Source of the DNA: Aerococcaceae bacterium DSM 111021 | Lineage (GTDB): Bacteria > Bacillota > Bacilli > Lactobacillales > Aerococcaceae | Reading direction: 5' to 3' | Length of the DNA stretch: 64,000 nt | NCBI GenBank assembly: GCA_020112395.1 | Contig: JACCEK010000001.1 | Coordinates: 806,001 to 870,000 of the forward strand | In this document: one piece after another, positions 63,389-64,000 of the stretch | Numbering within the stretch: the stretch's first letter is position 1 | Layout: the number at the start of each line of letters is the position of its first letter | Notes under the pieces: model-generated | Told to the model about the DNA's origin: nothing | The model's database searches: none | What the model saw: the letters and a program-made list of their open reading frames with translations, nothing else | Program-made: the position numbers and the translations under genes

Positions 63389-64000
63389 ATGCTAGAGATA
63401 GAATTTTTTCACGATGTTATTTGTTCATTCTGTTTTCCAATGTCTGATCGATTACGTAAAGTAGTGGGTAAATATCAGAACATTGATGTTCAACATCGCT
63501 CTTTTGCCCTAGGTTGGGAAGTTGAGCACTTTGAGCAAATGTTTGGCAGTCACGAAGCTGTTAAACCAGAAGTGTTAAACCACTGGGAAGCTGCAAATCA
63601 AAATGATGATGACCATCGTTTTAATATTGATGGAATGAAGCAAACTGATTTTAACTTTCCTCATTCACAACCAGGACTAATCGCAGCTAAAGCAGCTGGT
63701 TTAATTGGTGGAAACGCAATGTATTGGGAAGTGTTTGATAAACTTCAAGACGGCTTATTTGTTCGCAATCTAAATATTGCAGATCAACAAGTCATTGATG
63801 ACTTAGTAAAAGAGACGTCCATCGACTTTGATTCATGGAAGAACCAAGCAAATAATGATGAAACTAAACAGGCTGTCTTAAATGACTTAGCCCTGGTTAA
63901 CGCTTATGGTATCCAAGGAGCTCCAGCTTTAGTCATTGATAAAAAATACTTAATTAGTGGTGCCCAACCTCAAGAGCTTATTGAACAAGCTTTAGAGCAA
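63389..64000 (+). CDS. DsbA family oxidoreductase (FrnE-like), partial
   Basis: The gene runs off the right end after 204 codons. The thioredoxin-fold start FHDVICSFCFPMSD holds a CSFC redox motif (about residues 11-14), and the cis-proline loop is in GIQGAPALVIDKKY. The insertion of helices between is typical of FrnE/polyketide-type DsbA proteins, which are cytosolic disulfide oxidoreductases linked to oxidative stress. The ATG at 63389 has AAGGAG six bases upstream. Confidence 0.88.
   Translation, partial: MLEIEFFHDVICSFCFPMSDRLRKVVGKYQNIDVQHRSFALGWEVEHFEQMFGSHEAVKPEVLNHWEAANQNDDDHRFNIDGMKQTDFNFPHSQPGLIAAKAAGLIGGNAMYWEVFDKLQDGLFVRNLNIADQQVIDDLVKETSIDFDSWKNQANNDETKQAVLNDLALVNAYGIQGAPALVIDKKYLISGAQPQELIEQALEQ

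Overview
The window is chromosomal DNA from a low-GC Gram-positive bacterium of the order Lactobacillales. The evidence is the gatCAB-camS-ligA-pcrA block, a T-box in front of argS, a class A sortase with an LPNTG surface protein, a CpoA/LafB-type glycolipid glycosyltransferase and CcpA-type cre sites. An Aerococcaceae- or Carnobacteriaceae-like member is my best guess; the genus cannot be fixed from sequence alone. There are no rRNA or tRNA genes, insertion sequences, prophage genes or CRISPR arrays.

Layout. 1-9.1 kb (minus strand): tRNA amidotransferase genes, CamS, DNA ligase, PcrA helicase, a degenerate PurK-like ATP-grasp protein, a GH73 glucosaminidase and a small regulator-like gene with a promoter carrying direct repeats. 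9.2-26.7 kb: an aromatic-acid-exporter-type membrane protein, a zinc-ribbon protein with a beta-lactamase-like domain that lacks SxxK, a giant FtsX-type permease with its ATPase, an RlmI-like methyltransferase, CsbD, a glycolipid glycosyltransferase, HAD and esterase genes, AzlCD, and argS behind an arginine T-box. 26.7-34.8 kb: the LPNTG repeat protein, sortase A, and a P2-type Ca/Mn ATPase behind a yybP-ykoY manganese riboswitch. 35-42 kb: thrB-hom facing aspartate kinase, a zinc-type CDF exporter with an ArsR/SmtB-like operator, and proBA. 42-49 kb: phosphatases, a C39-like peptidase, DJ-1 and SGNH hydrolases, a DMT transporter, a beta-lactamase-fold serine hydrolase and a secreted protein. 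49-53 kb: a secreted alpha-amylase and a secreted serpin, probably one transcript behind a promoter with a cre site. 53-64 kb: small metabolic and stress genes, three Gfo/Idh/MocA oxidoreductases, diaminopimelate dehydrogenase, a lipocalin-like protein, a decayed membrane-protein fragment and a DsbA-family oxidoreductase cut by the window end.

Connections. Aspartate kinase, homoserine dehydrogenase, homoserine kinase and Ddh belong to the aspartate-family pathway, and proBA to proline synthesis. The metal theme is a Mn-riboswitch-controlled ATPase plus a Zn-type CDF pump. The envelope theme is sortase with its substrate, GH73, PBP-like proteins, the glycolipid glycosyltransferase and several secreted proteins of unknown role. 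The least expected items are the secreted serpin in a carbon-regulated starch operon, a family of diverged intergenic repeats (three copies), and direct repeats that bracket the promoter and ribosome-binding site of the regulator at 9.1 kb.
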